DNA of 64,000 nucleotides from Oscillospiraceae bacterium (GTDB taxonomy: Bacteria > Bacillota > Clostridia > Oscillospirales > Acutalibacteraceae). The translations under genes were made by a program, and so were the position numbers. The notes beneath the pieces are model-generated. The model did not search any database, was not told the DNA's origin, and saw only the letters and a program-made list of their open reading frames with translations. The stretch covers positions 124,001-188,000 of the forward strand of contig SVOT01000001.1 in assembly GCA_015066225.1 (NCBI GenBank), written 5' to 3'. Below are positions 62,510 to 64,000 of this stretch, in pieces (position 1 is the stretch's first letter; each line of letters opens with the position of its first letter).

Positions 62510-63757
62510 ATGAAAGCTTTTAATGAATTTTTTGATGAAAAGAAACTGGGGTTTGATTCCACTGTCGAATATATGGTGAAAAAAATCACCGATATTTGTG
62601 AAAAAATCGGTCCTCGTGCCCCCGGTAGCAAAGAAGAACTTGAAGCCCAAAAATTAATGGGTAAAGACCTTGAACAGTGGGCAGATAAAATTGAAATAGA
62701 AGATTTTACCGTTCACAGACAGGCGTTTATGGGCTTTATTCCTTTTACTGTTGCTATGGCGATTGTTGCAACAATTTTCTTCTTTTTCTATCCCTTGATC
62801 AGCTTCATTGCTACTGTTATCGCTTTTATTCCCCTTGTTCTTGAATTTTTGATGTATAAACAATTTATTGACCCTTTGTTTTTCGGTCATCCCTCCCATA
62901 ACCTTATTGCAACAAGAAAGCCAAAGGGTGAGGTAAAGAAAAGAATTATACTTATTGCTCACTCCGACTCACAGTATGAATGGATTCTTAACTATAAGCT
63001 CGGCGGCACAGGAATGAAGCTTTTTCTTATCCCTGCGGTTGTCGGTTTGGTTGTTTGCTGTATTGCAAGCCTTGTTAAGGGCATTGTTGTTGATTTTAAA
63101 GGTATCGAAACCCCGGCTTCTTCAACATTCTTCCTTATCGTAGGAATAATTCTTTGCATCTTTATTATTCCCTACATAGGCTTCCTTTTTTTCCAAAGCT
63201 ACACCAAGAGCGTCCCCGGTGCAAATGACAATCTCTCAGGTTGTTTGTCAGTAATGTCAGTTTTAAAACTCCTTGACGAGTCTGACATCAGATTTGAAAA
63301 CACAGAAGTCAGAGTTATTCTTTCAGGCTCTGAAGAAGCGGGCTTGCGTGGTGCGAAAGCTTATGCCGAAGCACATAAGCATGAGCTTCGTGAAATTGAA
63401 ACAGTCGTAGTAGCTTGTGACACAATGCGTGATTTAAAAGATATGGCGGTTTATGACCGTGATCTGAGCGGTACCTTGAAGCACGATAAACAGGTTAAAG
63501 AGCTTGTTAAACAGGCAGCCGCAAACTGTGGTTGGGATATTCCCTATGCTTCTATTTACCTTGGTGCTTGCGATGCTGCTGCCTTCACACAGAAGGGGAT
63601 TAAAGCAACAGGCTTTGCTGCTATGGATCCCACACCGCCCAGATATTATCACACAAGACTCGATGCTCCGGATATGCTTGTTCCCGAAGCATTAAAGGTC
63701 GGTGCTGAAATCTTACTTGAAACTGTCTGCCTTTATGATCTTGAAGGTTTGAAATAA
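62510..63757 (+). CDS. M28-family peptidase with four internal membrane segments
   Basis: A zinc aminopeptidase-like protein of 415 residues. The ligands of family M28 are all there: His151 and Asp153 in AHSDSQ, Asp240 in GANDN, Glu275/276 in SGSEEAGLRG, Asp304 in ACDTMRD and His381 in YYHTRLDAPD. Hydrophobic segments lie at about 75-93, 95-115, 170-188 and 205-228, so the fold is interrupted by membrane hairpins, one before the first ligand and one between the first and second. No cleavable signal peptide. GAGGTG stands five bases before ATG 62510; GTG 62504 overlaps that site. Substrate and topology are unknown. Confidence 0.82.
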   Translation: MKAFNEFFDEKKLGFDSTVEYMVKKITDICEKIGPRAPGSKEELEAQKLMGKDLEQWADKIEIEDFTVHRQAFMGFIPFTVAMAIVATIFFFFYPLISFIATVIAFIPLVLEFLMYKQFIDPLFFGHPSHNLIATRKPKGEVKKRIILIAHSDSQYEWILNYKLGGTGMKLFLIPAVVGLVVCCIASLVKGIVVDFKGIETPASSTFFLIVGIILCIFIIPYIGFLFFQSYTKSVPGANDNLSGCLSVMSVLKLLDESDIRFENTEVRVILSGSEEAGLRGAKAYAEAHKHELREIETVVVACDTMRDLKDMAVYDRDLSGTLKHDKQVKELVKQAAANCGWDIPYASIYLGACDAAAFTQKGIKATGFAAMDPTPPRYYHTRLDAPDMLVPEALKVGAEILLETVCLYDLEGLK

Positions 63758-63765
63758 TTGTTATT

Positions 63766-63790
63766 TGTGACCGCTTTTTGGGCGGTCACA
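63766..63790 (+). other. Hairpin after the M28 peptidase gene
   Basis: TGTGACCGC (63766-63774) pairs with GCGGTCACA (63782-63790). The T-run lies in the loop, not after the stem, so it is a poor intrinsic terminator; it may stabilise the mRNA end or give partial termination before the exonuclease gene. Confidence 0.4.
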
Positions 63791-63811
63791 AGTTCAGTTT
63801 AGGAGAATTCG

Positions 63812-64000
63812 ATGAACTATATTATATTAGACCTTGAGTGGAATAACGCCTATTGTAAAAAGAAAAAGGGCTTTATGAATGAGATTATTGAGATAGGTGC
63901 CGTAAAGCTTAATGATGAGTTGCAGGTAATTGATACGTTTTCAATTTTCATTAAAGCACAGTTAGGGAAAAAACTCCATTCAAGAGTCAAAGAATTAACT
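63812..64000 (+). CDS. 3'-5' exonuclease, DEDDh family (partial)
   Basis: The gene starts at ATG 63812 after AGGAG (63801-63805) and runs off the window; 63 residues are visible. MNYIILDLEWN carries the first Asp/Glu pair of the RNase T/DnaQ-type exonucleases (here D-x-E), and NEIIEIGAVKLNDEL is the usual next strand. The rest (Exo II and III motifs) lies outside, so it could be a sporulation-inhibitor KapD-like exonuclease or a related RNA/DNA trimming enzyme. Confidence 0.82.
   Translation, partial: MNYIILDLEWNNAYCKKKKGFMNEIIEIGAVKLNDELQVIDTFSIFIKAQLGKKLHSRVKELT

Noticed and set aside
63766..63790. Hairpin as an intrinsic terminator after the M28 gene
   Set aside because: The T-run is in the loop and none follows the stem.

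Overview
This is a 64 kb chromosomal window from a low-GC Gram-positive bacterium, most likely an anaerobic gut Clostridia of the Ruminococcaceae/Oscillospiraceae type. The evidence is the gene set: RNase J, GdpP, SepF, DivIVA, YlbF, Rex, PyrR attenuation, a split transketolase, a TepA-like ClpP, a dockerin domain and strong AGGAGG ribosome binding sites. Many promoters match TTGACA-17-TATAAT closely. I see no rRNA, tRNA, CRISPR array, insertion sequence or prophage. Taxonomy is inferred from gene content only.

Layout. 1-10.2 kb (+): a broken-edge gene, then rnj-gdpP-rplI-dnaB-tilS-hpt-ftsH, a classic Firmicutes housekeeping run with short overlaps. 10.2-12.4 kb (-): a HAD phosphatase, thiamine pyrophosphokinase, and a Nudix hydrolase fused to a pyrophosphatase-like domain. 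12.6-14.0 kb (+): a secreted dockerin-bearing transglutaminase-like protein. 14.0-15.4 kb (-): an unusual tandem-domain ThyX. 15.6-31.7 kb (+): one long array with a lipase-like hydrolase, miaB-ylbF-mutS-mutL-miaA, a cell-division block (HlyD-like protein, YggS, SepF, DivIVA), lspA, rluD, a Cof-type phosphatase and the two transketolase subunits. 31.8-32.6 kb (+): a zinc-ribbon membrane protein.

32.6-40.8 kb (-): a probable 6S RNA, a DUF1292 protein, an aldose epimerase-like protein, and pyrR-uracil permease behind a PyrR attenuator. Next comes an aconitase-isocitrate dehydrogenase-Rex operon, the oxidative citrate-to-2-oxoglutarate branch together with a redox regulator. 41.0-49.9 kb (+): tepA, a UppP-like protein, ftsK, a DUF3006-like protein, rpsB-tsf with a structured leader, a CofE-like ligase, and a stand-alone ATP-pyrophosphatase subunit of GMP synthase. 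49.9-53.0 kb: a truncated MocR regulator divergent from an ECF S component, then an MFS transporter. 53.0-55.9 kb (-): a YtrA/GntR-controlled ABC exporter operon with its own palindromic operator.

56.0-63.8 kb: a Cof-type phosphatase and a sugar region with GH110-like and GH95 enzymes lacking signal peptides, a GNAT acetyltransferase and a DHDPS/sialate-lyase family aldolase. This suggests cytoplasmic processing of imported fucosylated or galactosylated glycans. The window ends with a membrane-embedded M28 peptidase and the start of a DEDD exonuclease.

The most unusual items are the tandem ThyX with complementary half-motifs, the membrane segments inserted inside an M28 fold, the pyrophosphatase-like/Nudix fusion, the MiaB without TRAM domain, the ftsH gene with no ordinary start codon in the right place, and the structured rpsB leader. 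I did not find a clear-cut wholly new defence or mobile system.
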